Positions 16,586-26,395 are shown, numbered from the stretch's first letter. The stretch is 64,000 nt of DNA from Robertmurraya sp047302285 (GCF_047302285.1 NZ_CP154845.1:3658001-3722000), one strand, 5' to 3'. The notes: a model not told the origin generated them from the letters alone. Program-made: numbers and translations.

Positions 16586-18658
16586 TCAATCATAGTCCTC
16601 ATAATCTTTTTTAAATAGCACCTCTTTTGGAATTTGAAACCCTCTAGATCCACGAATATCGACTTCTTTTTCTTCAGCTGGATAATACACTATAAAATTA
16701 TGCTGATTGAGTTTGGCCAATCTTTTCGGTAACACTTCAAGCTCAGGGTGCCAAGCAATCGTTCCTTTTCTGGCACTCAGAATAATAACCAGATCATCCA
16801 AGTGAAATTTCGATACATATTCTGTTTGTAAGCTGAGCCAACTATTTACTCTTCTTAACTCGAAAGGAGGATCAGGCTTTGTCTTCTTAATGTATGGTTC
16901 ATATGTTTCAATAGATTCATTAATCACTAGAAAAAAGAGGGAGGCACTTAGTCGACTGGCCAATATTTTGATCCGCGATAATGCTTCCATAAATCCTGGT
17001 TTATGGTCAGCCCCGTATGGAATAATTAAAATAATTCTTCTTGTTGTTTGTATCGGATGCCCTAATTTTGAGACTAGTATCGTTTGATTCGTTTGATCGA
17101 CAAAGCGGTCAATGATACTGCCAAATAATTTATTGGATTTCCTTTCAGCATCCCAACCGATTACGACCGTACTGATCCTTTCTTCTGTAATCGCCCTTAT
17201 GATTCCATTCGCGACATTCCTTTCTACCCGAGTGATCGGACGAACTGGAATCTCAGCACCGGAGGCATACAAAACCGAATGGCCAAGCATTTTTTCTGCA
17301 TGGGCTACCTCTTCCTGGATTTTTCTTATATCTTTTTGTACAACGGTTAATACATATAAAGGCTGGTCATCTGTATTGGAACCTTTGATTAAATTTGCCA
17401 GATCGATGAATGACTCCATTGTATGTGGATTCGCTAATGGGATGAGAATTCTTTCCGGTCCTACATTTTGTTCGCTCGGTTGTTGCTCTTCTTTCAACGC
17501 TAGCTTCCTTCCGAACTTTTCAACTAAATAGGGTCCGACCATACATGTTAGTAGAATCATGATAATGACGGCATTTACAGTAGCTTGATCGAGTAGTCCC
17601 ACTTCAAAACCGACTAATGTGGAAGCAAGTGTGGCTGCTGCTTGCGGAATCGTTAAACCCACCATGACATTCCGCTCTTTCCTTGAATAGCGATAAATTT
17701 TACTAATAATAAATGGTGCAGAAGCCTTCCCGATAAATACGGAAAAAACAATCGCAGTTGTTACAATCCAAGCCTTCGGGTTATTAAATAGGACGCTTAA
17801 ATCCATTAACATTCCTACGGATAATAAAAAGAATGGAATAAACAGGGCATTCCCCAAAAAGCGAATGCGATTCATTAATGTTCCATGCTCTAGGACAAAA
17901 CGATTTAACGCTAATCCTGCCAAAAATGCCCCGATAATTGGCTGCATCCCTGCAACAATCGCAAAAAAGCCTGAAACAAATAGAATCACCATCACATACG
18001 TAAAATTAGCTACTCCTTCATTTTCTGCATTTCGAAAGAACCATCTTGATAATTTCGGTGTTCCCCATAAGATTATTGCAACGAACACAAGCAACGATAG
18101 AATCATTTTCAGCCAAAAATACAGGGATAATTGACCTACAGCAGCACCTGTGATGATGGCTAACACTAGTAAGGCAAAAGTATCCGTTAGCAGCGTACCT
18201 CCAACCGCTGTTGTGACCGCCTTATTTTTCGCAATCCCCAAACGACTGGCAATCGGATAAGCCAACAACGTATGAGAACCAAGAATGGAACCTAAAAGGA
18301 TCGATGCTGTTAAACTATAGTCAAAAAGAATCCCGACAGCCGTTCCTAAAATCAGCGGAATCGTAAAGGAGAGCGAACCAAAAAGAATGCTTCTTCTCCG
18401 ATATTTTTTAAAGCCATCAATGTCTAATTCCAAGCCAGCAATAAAAATGATGAACAGCAACCCGATCGTCCCTAACAAGACAATGGTCTGATCCCTGTCT
18501 AACAGATGAAATCCATGAGGACCAATGATGACCCCTGCGATAATCGGACCAATAATCCCCGGAATTTTCATCTTTTTCATCAAAATGGGCGTTAAAAAGA
18601 AAATCACCATCGCCAAGGCAAATATGATTACAGGCTCATCAATCGGAAGGTTAATCAA
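16586..18658 (-). CDS. Cation:proton antiporter (CPA2/KefB-like) with C-terminal stress-type domains
   Basis: 690 residues. The first 390 form about 12 membrane segments with the Na+/H+ exchanger signature (GPIIAGVIIGPHGFHLL; later TDTFALL, in which D is the likely proton-binding residue). The C-terminal 280 residues look like two universal-stress-protein (USP-like) cytoplasmic modules (ILIPLANPHTMESFIDLANL; ILIIPYGADHKPGFMEAL) in place of the usual TrkA-N domain. It exchanges Na+ or K+ for protons across the membrane and may be gated by nucleotide binding. Starts at TTG 18658 after AGGGGGG. A copy of its 5' end persists near 39.25 kb. Confidence 0.88.
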   Translation of the reverse strand: MINLPIDEPVIIFALAMVIFFLTPILMKKMKIPGIIGPIIAGVIIGPHGFHLLDRDQTIVLLGTIGLLFIIFIAGLELDIDGFKKYRRRSILFGSLSFTIPLILGTAVGILFDYSLTASILLGSILGSHTLLAYPIASRLGIAKNKAVTTAVGGTLLTDTFALLVLAIITGAAVGQLSLYFWLKMILSLLVFVAIILWGTPKLSRWFFRNAENEGVANFTYVMVILFVSGFFAIVAGMQPIIGAFLAGLALNRFVLEHGTLMNRIRFLGNALFIPFFLLSVGMLMDLSVLFNNPKAWIVTTAIVFSVFIGKASAPFIISKIYRYSRKERNVMVGLTIPQAAATLASTLVGFEVGLLDQATVNAVIIMILLTCMVGPYLVEKFGRKLALKEEQQPSEQNVGPERILIPLANPHTMESFIDLANLIKGSNTDDQPLYVLTVVQKDIRKIQEEVAHAEKMLGHSVLYASGAEIPVRPITRVERNVANGIIRAITEERISTVVIGWDAERKSNKLFGSIIDRFVDQTNQTILVSKLGHPIQTTRRIILIIPYGADHKPGFMEALSRIKILASRLSASLFFLVINESIETYEPYIKKTKPDPPFELRRVNSWLSLQTEYVSKFHLDDLVIILSARKGTIAWHPELEVLPKRLAKLNQHNFIVYYPAEEKEVDIRGSRGFQIPKEVLFKKDYEDYD

Positions 18659-19092
18659 AAAATCCCCCCTAAATTTTATGTGGAAGTCTCGATGTCTGAA
18701 TCAGCATTTAGGAAAAGATCAAGTACTTTTGCATATGACATTGTATGTACGTGTTTGGTGTTTATGCTTGGAATTGGGGTGGGATAGAGCTTGAGCGAAG
18801 ACTTTGATGGCGGTTACATAGGCTTTGTTGGTGGGGTTTTGGGGATGAAAAAAGACAGTTTTTTTGGGACCTGTCTGGTGTAAGATTGAGTTAAATTATA
18901 ATTTGATGTTTTATACTGCCAACACCCTCTTATTTAAGTAAAGGTAGTATAAGGCTAATATTTAAAGGAAAGTCAATTAATAAAAAAACTCCCCCAGGCA
19001 ACCAGATTTTAATATTCTGATTACCTTCGAGAGAGTATTACATTTAACCTCTGACTGTTACCAAATAGCATTTGAAGTCAGTTTTATTATAC
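18659..19092. other. Gene-free region between antiporter and DprA-like genes
   Basis: About 430 bases. It includes GACAGTTTTTTTGGGACCTGTC-like half hairpins near 18851-18880 and an imperfect inverted repeat near 19000-19020 (AACCAGA/TTCTGATT) that could terminate the leftward DprA-like gene. No coding remnant recognised. Confidence 0.4.
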
Positions 19093-20241
19093 TTAATTAG
19101 AGTCCTCTTTAATTACCTCTTCAATGCTTAGTTGCTCTGTATCAACAGGATCATATAAATGTCCTAAAGTTCCATTAGCTTTCCTGTCATCTTTTTTAAA
19201 ATATTTGGCCAGTGTATCTGCAAACTTTTTTTCAATTGCTTCTCTGTCCATTCCTTTATCGATAGCAAATTGAATGACCTCTTTAGCTTTACTATCAAAA
19301 TTATCCGCATGTATTCGTTTTGAGGTATTTTTTTCTTTTAACAGCTCTTCAAATGTCGAAAACGGTTTTGCATTTCCTTCAGACAATAATCTACTCACAC
19401 CTTCACTGTTTCCAATTACATAAATAGGTGACCATTGCATCTTGAGATTCTCTTGTACACCTTCCCAAGTACCACTGGACTTCGGCCCAGATACTTTTGA
19501 TGAAGCTACAAGAACTGCATCTGATGGTGCATGTATAAATTTATTTCTTTGCATCGCATAGGATCCTGTAAATGTTGCATTGAGTTGCTGCGTAGACATT
19601 AAAAGTAGCTGTCCATTTAACAAGTAATTTCGAGTTTCTCTTTTCTTAACCCATTTTGCCAATCCATCGGAAGGAAAAATAACGGCCTTTCCTCCATTTT
19701 GTAATGTTGCTTCCACTGCTGTTGTATCAACACCTCTTGCTCCACCAGAAATAATAACTACCCCGTATTGAGCTGCTTTCATTCCAATTTGAGCTGTTAG
19801 GGTGAGTTCCTCCTGAGATGCATTTCTTGCTCCAACAACACCTAATGTAGAATGTGATAGGATTGAAGGATCACCTGCATAATAGAAAAAAGCAGGTACG
19901 TATTTTTGTGTTAATTTCTTCAGACGAGGTGGCATATGGGAGCGAAACATAATTCCATAACCTTGGTTGACGATTTCTTCAAGTTCAACCATTGAAATAC
20001 CTAGCTTCTGTCGAGCTTCAATTTTTTGTATGATTTTTTTCCTCTGTGTAGAAGTAGCTTGGGTTAATGTATTTTCCAACTCTTTTATACTCATTGATAA
20101 TAAAGCCTCAGGCTCCAGCCTATGTTCGCTTAATGACTTCACAACAGCATTCCACTCTATAATAGTCAGCGGTGTAGTTTTTGTCTGTGCAAGCTGGGCA
20201 CAAAACAAATAGGTTGAAATTTCATTATTAGAATATTTCAT
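19093..20241 (-). CDS. DprA/Smf-like Rossmann protein of a RecQ-PRTase-associated type
   Basis: 382 residues. The central Smf domain is clear: LGVVGARNASQEE, VVIISGGARGVDTTAVEATL, AVIFPSDGL and APSDAVLVASS. DprA proteins bind single-stranded DNA and load RecA; this copy is longer than competence DprA (about 290) and has distinct N- and C-terminal extensions. It follows a broken RecQ helicase / phosphoribosyltransferase remnant, 12 bases downstream of the remnant's stop. DprA-like plus phosphoribosyltransferase is also the composition of the ShosTA antiphage system (established knowledge), so a defence role is more likely than transformation. ORF intact; ATG preceded by AGAGGGGAG. Confidence 0.78.
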   Translation of the reverse strand: MKYSNNEISTYLFCAQLAQTKTTPLTIIEWNAVVKSLSEHRLEPEALLSMSIKELENTLTQATSTQRKKIIQKIEARQKLGISMVELEEIVNQGYGIMFRSHMPPRLKKLTQKYVPAFFYYAGDPSILSHSTLGVVGARNASQEELTLTAQIGMKAAQYGVVIISGGARGVDTTAVEATLQNGGKAVIFPSDGLAKWVKKRETRNYLLNGQLLLMSTQQLNATFTGSYAMQRNKFIHAPSDAVLVASSKVSGPKSSGTWEGVQENLKMQWSPIYVIGNSEGVSRLLSEGNAKPFSTFEELLKEKNTSKRIHADNFDSKAKEVIQFAIDKGMDREAIEKKFADTLAKYFKKDDRKANGTLGHLYDPVDTEQLSIEEVIKEDSN

Positions 20242-20253
20242 AAGCTCCCCTCT

Positions 20254-21870
20254 CTAATGATGACGGCTATTAAGAAATGACTTCTGTTCAGGTTCATCCA
20301 CTCTTTTAGCAAATATATGTGTATAATTACATTGTAAGGTCTTTGCCAGTCTTAGTGCAAACTCCGGCACTAGATGTGGTCTTCGATTTGATGGAATGGG
20401 AATAACGATTAGTTTGATTCTATCGATTCCTTCTCTCGTAGAAACCTCTTGAGTTTGTCGGAAGATGCCTTCATCAGTAAATCTGAGAATCTATTATCTA
20501 TATATTTCCCACGACTAGCCTCTTGTCCAAGAGACTCATGATAATAACTCAGAGCAAGTCCTTCCTCATGAATGTAGGTCAAACTCTTATTGGTAAGAGA
20601 CGATTTTTTTCTAGGTTCAATAATAATAAATCTTTTCTCAAAAAATGTTACAACTTCATCAATATCCTGCTCACTTAGTTTGTCATCAGTCCATTTCCAA
20701 GCACCTTCAAGACAGGTACTGCATTTACCACATCGTCGAGAACTCGGATTATCCAACGCATTAATTAAGAATGCCATTTGACAATCTTTTGTTTTTTGAA
20801 AATCCAGTAACTCCTCATATTTCCGTATTTTCATTTCAATAACTGAATCATAATAAGACTGCTGAGAAGTATGGGGTTTCAATGTACGGAAATAGCGTCC
20901 TCTTGCATCTTTTGTAATGAATCCATCAATCATAAGTAACTTTAAAACCTGTTCAAGTGTTTTGGATTTAATATTCATTTCTTGCTCTAATGTGTACTTT
21001 TTAACTTCATCACTTTCATTTAAGTAGTAGAGAACTTCATCTATATGTTCCTGTTTCGGAAATGAATTGTAAATGAAGTACTCATTAATATCATTTTCCT
21101 CCGTGCCACCATATAAAAGCACACAAATTGCCTGTTCAATCCCGCGACCGGCACGTCCAATTTGCTGATAATGTTTTACAACTGATTTTGGAGTATAGTA
21201 ATGAATAACAAAACTAATATCCTCCTTATCAAATCCCATCCCAAGAGCAATTGTCGAAACAAGTACTTTCAATTGATTATTAATTAATTTGTTTTCAAGA
21301 GCTATTTTGACTTCCTCATTCAGCCCACTGTGGTATGCACTTGCATCAATTGCATTACTACGTAGCCATGTAGCTAGTCGTTCACACATAATCTGGCCTA
21401 AAATCATGACCCCAATCAGAAATACAATGCGCCTCATCCACTACGAATAATCCAACCTTTAACTTTGAAAGAAGTTGGATAAAATCGTCTTTTTGTAACT
21501 GCTCGGGTGTTATAAAGAGAACATCGCATTCCCCGAGGTTACATCTATCAACTAAAACCTTTCTTTCTTCAGAGGTTTTATTAATTTGACTATTTATACA
21601 ATCAGCCACTATATCATACTTTTTAGTGCTTTCAATTTGATTTCTTGTTAGCGCTAACAATGGACTTATTATTAATGTCACACCATCCCCTCGCTGACGC
21701 AAAAGCTTTGTTGCAAGGAAATAAACTAAGCTCTTCCCCCACCCAGTCTTTTGTACAACTAGGACACGTTTTTTCTGTATAATTCTATCAATCGCTACAT
21801 CCTGACCGTCTCGAAAAGTTGCATGAGGACCAAATACTTGTTGTAAAGATTGGTTATACAATACATTCAC
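20254..21870 (-). pseudogene. Broken RecQ-family helicase with phosphoribosyltransferase tail
   Basis: Frame one (21870 to about 21395) gives RecQ motifs VVQKTGWGKSLVYFLA (Walker A), ISPLLALTRNQ and VVDEAHCISDWGHDFRPDY. Frame two (about 21400 to 20409) continues with CERLATWLRSN, VSTIALGMGFDKEDISFVIH, QQIGRAGRG and a zinc-site CGKCSTC. The roughly 100 residues expected between them are missing, so an internal deletion also shifted the frame. Near 20420 another shift leads into a third frame (to stop 20254) reading IVIPIPSNRRPHLVPEFALR and EQKSFLNS, the start of a phosphoribosyltransferase-like domain that is then truncated. Probably a former RecQ-PRTase protein or gene pair, now inactive. Confidence 0.75.
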
Positions 21871-22025
21871 CCATTTCCATATTTTATGTGTAAATTATAC
21901 TATAAATTGGTAGTTTGTAAGATTTATACTGTCCCTAAAATTGGTGGGATTGTAAAGGATAGGTAAGGGCTTGACTGGAGTTGATGGGGAGTTACATGAA
22001 GTCAATATATGCTATTTCAATAGGA

Positions 22026-22058
22026 AAGGGAAAACCGATACTACCTCAGTTTTCCCTT
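22026..22058 (-). terminator. Hairpin after the hydroxyquinol dioxygenase gene
   Basis: Ten-base arms AAGGGAAAAC and GTTTTCCCTT (22026-22035, 22049-22058), 20 bases past the stop at 22079; weak T tract. Confidence 0.55.
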
Positions 22059-22078
22059 ATCGATATTCTATCTATAAA

Positions 22079-22882
22079 TTACTTTGCTCTCAGAATGAAG
22101 TCAAAGCTACTAATAAAAAAATGATCTTTGATATGATAAGATTTTGCCAGCTCTTCATCATAACTTTTATTCAGTTTTAAGATTAAAGAATCTTTCACAG
22201 CTCCTATTGTATCAGAATCAATATATGGATCGTCAGGTACAAAGAGCATAGTGGTCAAGGGAGTATGGTCTTCAGCCGTTACTTTGAAATGAATATGAGC
22301 TGGTCGCCACGCATGACGAGCCTGGGCCTTTAAAAATTCCCCTACTGGACCGCCTCTGCCGATTTCATATGCACCTGGTAAAATGGTTTTAAATTCATAT
22401 CTACCTTCTTCGTCAGTTTGTAATCTTCCTCTTAGATTAAATTCTTCTTGGTCCGGATCTTGGTTTTCATAATATCCGTGTTCATTCGCTTGCCAAACGT
22501 CTAGGATTGCATTAGCGAGTGGGCTACCATCTTTCGAGGACAAAACTTGCCCGGACAAGAGTAGTATCTCACCAGGCTCATCATCACCACATAATTTAAC
22601 CGGCCTATTTAGTAAAGGGGCTTCGTCCCGATAAAGAGGGCCTTCAACATTATAGGATGTTGTATTTTCATGATGGTCATGATGTACTCCGTGTGTAAGT
22701 TCGTTCACTTCAACTGAGATTCCTAGAACATCTGAAAGTAAATGAAATTCATTCTGTTTACCTGTTTCATTTAAAAAGTCGATCGCCCGAAGAAGCTCTT
22801 GTTCTGTAACCTTGTAATCATTTATGACTTTTTTCACCTCTTTTGAAAGCGCTTCCGTTAATATGAGTAATCTTTCATTCAT
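22079..22882 (-). CDS. Intradiol dioxygenase, probable hydroxyquinol 1,2-dioxygenase
   Basis: About 267 residues. N-terminal helical dioxygenase domain (about 15-90), then the catalytic beta sandwich. Non-haem Fe(III) ligands are visible: Tyr in EGPLYRDEAP, Tyr in LPGAYEIGRGG, and two His in RPAHIHFKV. This class opens 1,2,4-trihydroxybenzene (or catechol) to maleylacetate (or muconate). The adjacent maleylacetate reductase favours hydroxyquinol as substrate. Start ATG 22882 is seven bases after GGGGGAG; the TTG at 22888 is too close. Second gene of a two-gene unit. Confidence 0.85.
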   Translation of the reverse strand: MNERLLILTEALSKEVKKVINDYKVTEQELLRAIDFLNETGKQNEFHLLSDVLGISVEVNELTHGVHHDHHENTTSYNVEGPLYRDEAPLLNRPVKLCGDDEPGEILLLSGQVLSSKDGSPLANAILDVWQANEHGYYENQDPDQEEFNLRGRLQTDEEGRYEFKTILPGAYEIGRGGPVGEFLKAQARHAWRPAHIHFKVTAEDHTPLTTMLFVPDDPYIDSDTIGAVKDSLILKLNKSYDEELAKSYHIKDHFFISSFDFILRAK

Positions 22883-22972
22883 ATCCAAACTCCCCCTAAA
22901 TAATATTTTATGAGAAAATAATTAATTAACTGTTCGAAAAAGGGTTGAGATAGGTCCATTTCTGATCTTCGC

Positions 22973-24052
22973 TTACGTAAAAATCCCCTTTTCTGGACGT
23001 ATACCTTCAAATGCACATTGAAGAAGTGCTCTAATCGATTCTTGATTGACTGGGCGCGGATTATAATATGGATTCTGAGTAGCCAATTCCGCCGCTTCAT
23101 TTAAATTTTCTTCCTTCATTCCAATTTTCTCTAATGATATTGGGATGCCAAGATTGGTAGCTAAGTCATAAAGGGAAGCGCCAGCGTTTTCTGCATCTAC
23201 ATTAAGTGCTCTTCCAATCGCTTCCATTGCCGCTGGTGCATAATTGGAATTATACTCGGTGACATATGGCAAGATGACGGTATGCGTTTCAGCATGTGGG
23301 AGATTGTAACTGCCTCCCAATGTATGACAAAGTTTATGGTGTAAGGCCATCCCTACTGAACCTAATACTACCCCACCAAGCATAGTGCCATACTGGGCTT
23401 TCGCTCTTGCTTCAAGGTCATTTGGATTTTCTTTTAAAATAGGGAGGCTTGAACTGAGTGCTCGAATACCTTCCTCAGCTAATAAGGAAATGATCGGATT
23501 TGCATGTTCAGAATATAGTCCTTCAACACAATGAGCAATTCCATTCATCCCACTCGTAATTGAAAATGTTGGCGGTAATGAGAGGGTTAATTTTGGATCG
23601 TAAATGACTGTTTTTGGTTTAACAATCACATTCTTTCCAGTCTTTTTTAATCCGTTTTCAGTTATTCCCCATATGGGAGTCATCTCAGACCCAGCATATG
23701 TTGTTGGTATAGCCACTATCGGCAAGGATGTAGATAATGCGATTGCTTTTGCTAATCCTATCGCTGAACCACCTCCCACTGCTACTAAGCCATCAATTTC
23801 TAATTTCCTAACTTGTTCAATCCCGACTTTTACGTTTTCTACAGGCACATGTTGAACTGCCATTGGAAAAATATCACCACAATATTCACCAATTCGTTCA
23901 GCAACACTTCTTGCAAAGTCTTCTTGTTGAGGTGATGAAATAACCATAACGTTTTTAATATCCAGAATAGAAATTTCATCTTTTATTTCATTTACTTTGT
24001 CTATACCAAATAGGACTCGTGCAGACTGACTTTCATAGAGAAAAGAATTCAT
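22973..24052 (-). CDS. Maleylacetate reductase (iron-containing ADH family)
   Basis: 359 residues. NAD(P)-binding region with VAVGGGSAIGLAKAIA, an IPTTYAGSEMT motif characteristic of maleylacetate reductases, and the metal-site region HHKLCHTLGGSYNLPHAETH. It reduces maleylacetate to 3-oxoadipate, the step after hydroxyquinol ring cleavage by the neighbouring dioxygenase. ATG 24052 follows GGGGAAG. The 90-base gap to the dioxygenase is compatible with an operon. No hydroxyquinol-forming monooxygenase is in the window. Confidence 0.87.
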   Translation of the reverse strand: MNSFLYESQSARVLFGIDKVNEIKDEISILDIKNVMVISSPQQEDFARSVAERIGEYCGDIFPMAVQHVPVENVKVGIEQVRKLEIDGLVAVGGGSAIGLAKAIALSTSLPIVAIPTTYAGSEMTPIWGITENGLKKTGKNVIVKPKTVIYDPKLTLSLPPTFSITSGMNGIAHCVEGLYSEHANPIISLLAEEGIRALSSSLPILKENPNDLEARAKAQYGTMLGGVVLGSVGMALHHKLCHTLGGSYNLPHAETHTVILPYVTEYNSNYAPAAMEAIGRALNVDAENAGASLYDLATNLGIPISLEKIGMKEENLNEAAELATQNPYYNPRPVNQESIRALLQCAFEGIRPEKGIFT

Positions 24053-24091
24053 TTTTCTTCCCCGCTTTCAAAAAGTTTTGTTATACAAAAT

Positions 24092-24217
24092 AAAAATACC
24101 TAGCCATACCAAAAGAGATAATAATGAACTTATTACCGTCCTTCGGAAAAGCTAGGTATTTTTAATTTAAAATGAAATTTGTAGATTTCATCATTAAAAA
24201 GTTGCTTTTCTTTATAC
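24092..24217 (-). repeat. 3' element copy 1 (duplicated noncoding hairpin element)
   Basis: Copy 1 of a diverged noncoding repeat (second copy about 24756-24893). It contains a perfect 13-base inverted repeat AAAAATACCTAGC/GCTAGGTATTTTT (24092-24104, 24151-24163), an inner TAATAA/TTATTA stem, and ATGAAAT/ATTTCAT. It lies directly downstream of DUF3870 on the minus strand and is followed by T-rich sequence, so it may act as its terminator. Confidence 0.6.
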
Positions 24218-24550
24218 ATTTATTTTATTTATTTTTTCATAAAACCGTTTATAAGCTCCCTTTAAGCAAACAACTACAGCATTGCTAGAAGGTGCAAAAT
24301 AATGACTCTCGATTCTTTCAACAAGTTCTTCAATTCCATGAGACAGGTTATACCCTACCACTAAACGCCTAAAGAAATTCTTCGTAAGTTCGGCAATAAA
24401 TGTAAACTCTGCATCGACAATTTCATGAGTATTAATATCTATCTCTAAAACAATACCTGCATGCTTATACATTTCATACATGGCACTGCCCTGAGGAGCT
24501 TTTGCATAGGCCGTTACTAATACAGTACTTATTGCTGTGTGATTCTCCAC
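24212..24550 (-). CDS. DUF3870-domain protein
   Basis: 112 residues matching DUF3870: TVLVTAYAKAPQGSAMYEMY, VLEIDINTHEIVDAEFTFI, FFRRLVVGYNL and CLKGAYKRFYEKI. Function unknown. In Firmicutes this family occurs with hydantoinase/oxoprolinase genes, as here (HyuA/HyuB about 9-12 kb upstream in the same direction). A small soluble protein without metal motifs; an accessory or assembly role is only a guess. GTG start at 24550 after AAAGGGG. Confidence 0.8.
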   Translation of the reverse strand: MENHTAISTVLVTAYAKAPQGSAMYEMYKHAGIVLEIDINTHEIVDAEFTFIAELTKNFFRRLVVGYNLSHGIEELVERIESHYFAPSSNAVVVCLKGAYKRFYEKINKINV

Positions 24551-25013
24551 AGTAGGTCCCCTTTCTCTTTACGTTTGTAATTATATAATATACCAAAATG
24601 ATAGAATATTACAAATATTAAACAAAGGGTATTTATCCTAACAACCAGAGAAAGTCTTTTTAAGATCGTTTCTATTTTTCATCAATCATTTTTAATTCAC
24701 AGGTTAAGATCCATACTCAAAACAATGATTTAATCACCATTTCACATTAAAAAACGAAAGAACACCAGTTAAACCAAAAGAAGATGAGAAATAGGAATGC
24801 ATCCTAGACTTATAAACTCTTGGAAAATGCTTGGTTTTCTTAATTTACACTTGAAATTTGTTAATTTCATTATTAAGAATCTGCTTTTTTTCCGAACTTT
24901 CTATATATTCAGAATTATACTTGTACTATACAATTTTTTCATTCAAATGGCAACACCTAAATATTCCTATAGTAAAAAACCATGACGAATTTTACCTGTC
25001 ATAGTCTTCCTAA
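24551..25013. other. Intergenic region with second copy of the 3' element
   Basis: About 24756-24893 repeats the element at 24092-24217 with substitutions: ACCAAAAGA, CTTGGAAAA, TTAATTTNNNNTTGAAATTTGT and TTAAGAANNTGCTTTT blocks align in the same order. It lies in the 3' region of the gene ending at 25014. The rest holds nothing recognised. The plus-strand ORF across it is not supported. Confidence 0.5.
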
Positions 25014-26375
25014 TCATAACTTGGAACCTAATTGGGACTGGTAGGTCACCTCAAAAATCATCCTGTTAATATCTTTTGTTAGATTAAGGATCGACTGCTT
25101 ATCGCAATCATCTATTAATAATTTTGAAAAATTATTCATTATAGACTCTTTCTCAGGAACATTCATTAATAGCTTCTTATTTTTATCTAATATATCTTCT
25201 TTATTTAATCTTTTCTCCGGATCGCCAGTTGAAGCTTCTATATACTCTGTCACAACACCTGTCTTAGTATAACATTCTACTTTGGAAACCCACTTCTCAG
25301 GATAGAGCTTAGAATAGGATCGATCCCCAACAATTGTAATCTTTTTCATAAACCCCAGCACCTCTGGTGTTTCCAATAGAGAGGAACGGTTAAGATCAAA
25401 TAGATCTTCACGCTCAAATAAAAGCAGTGCTAATTGATAAGGAATACTTGTTAAAGATGAAACACGATCAAAGGCCCCATGGTCAGTCATTTTAACGAAT
25501 TCATTTGGGACAGTAATTTTAATCTCTTCAATATCGTCATAAAGAACGCCTTTTTTCATTATATTTTCAAAGCCATGTAGGGCTGGAATCACTTGCTTGG
25601 CTGAACAATAGGGTTTCATACTCATATCATTTATAGCATGATTTACGCCTAGGTCTTGAACCAATTTTGAACTATCTGCCGCTATCCCATAGGTTTTTTC
25701 GATCCAATTATTTTCAAGCATTTCTGGATCGCCTTTAAATCCCCTCGATGCCATACTTGCGGCAAATGCACCAGATTCTGCTGCTTTACCTAGTGCTAGC
25801 CAACGAAATGTATCAACAGAAGACCTACTAACACCTCCTGCTGATAAAGTTAAAGATAAAGTTAGTGCATGCACCGTTTCTTCTTCGGAAAGTCCAAGCA
25901 AACGTGCGGCAGTTGCTGCTGCCCCAAAAGATGCACAAAAATAACTTGGCCAAATGCCTTTACTTAATATATTTGCTCCATCTATTACTCTACCTAATCT
26001 CGTCAACATCTCATAACCGACGATTAAAGCATCGGTTATCGTTTCAAATGATATATTATTTTTATAGGGTACGAATGCCAAAATGGTTGGAACGACTACA
26101 GACCCTGGCGTTGTACAAGACGGCAAATGAATATCATCAACCTCAGTTAATCGGATTAAGGAGCTATATAGAAAAATTTCATTTAATGCCCCTTTATCAC
26201 CAAATAAATCTTTCTCTTCATTAAATGCATTTAGTAATTTTCTTCCTTCATACGAATGACAACCACAAATAAGTGCTGAGCAGGTGTCTACTAGATGATG
26301 TAAGGCTAACTCTTGCTCTTCCTTAGTAAAGGCACTATTAACGATAAAATTGGCAGTCTGCTTTAATATCGTCAT
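25014..26375 (-). CDS. MmgE/PrpD-family protein
   Basis: 453 residues with the family signature: helical N-terminal domain (LVDTCSALICGCHSYEGRKL, GPSYFCASFGAAATAARLLG-like segment) and a C-terminal domain with KPYCSAKQVIPALHGFE. PrpD/MmgE enzymes dehydrate 2-methylcitrate or related acids, and relatives isomerise or decarboxylate (cis-aconitate decarboxylase, iminodisuccinate epimerase). Here it is at the distal end of a hydantoinase/importer cluster, 20 bases after an M24 gene, so it probably acts on a product of that pathway. GGAGGAG precedes ATG 26375. No prpB/prpC partner, so not a methylcitrate cycle. Confidence 0.82.
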   Translation of the reverse strand: MTILKQTANFIVNSAFTKEEQELALHHLVDTCSALICGCHSYEGRKLLNAFNEEKDLFGDKGALNEIFLYSSLIRLTEVDDIHLPSCTTPGSVVVPTILAFVPYKNNISFETITDALIVGYEMLTRLGRVIDGANILSKGIWPSYFCASFGAAATAARLLGLSEEETVHALTLSLTLSAGGVSRSSVDTFRWLALGKAAESGAFAASMASRGFKGDPEMLENNWIEKTYGIAADSSKLVQDLGVNHAINDMSMKPYCSAKQVIPALHGFENIMKKGVLYDDIEEIKITVPNEFVKMTDHGAFDRVSSLTSIPYQLALLLFEREDLFDLNRSSLLETPEVLGFMKKITIVGDRSYSKLYPEKWVSKVECYTKTGVVTEYIEASTGDPEKRLNKEDILDKNKKLLMNVPEKESIMNNFSKLLIDDCDKQSILNLTKDINRMIFEVTYQSQLGSKL

Positions 26376-26395
26376 CTCAACACTCCTCCAACATA

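Noticed and set aside
17112..17531. Long plus-strand frame inside the antiporter gene
   Set aside because: Antisense shadow of a conserved gene; hydrophobic but without a start signal.
19093..20241. Housekeeping competence dprA
   Set aside because: The extended length, the adjacent RecQ/PRTase remnant and absence of topA/trmFO neighbours fit a defence-associated DprA instead.
24797..24985. Plus-strand ORF in the 24.8 kb intergenic region
   Set aside because: Overlaps the duplicated noncoding element, low complexity and no ribosome site.
25014..26375. Methylcitrate-cycle prpD
   Set aside because: No prpB, prpC or acnB-like gene nearby; it lies in the hyu cluster.
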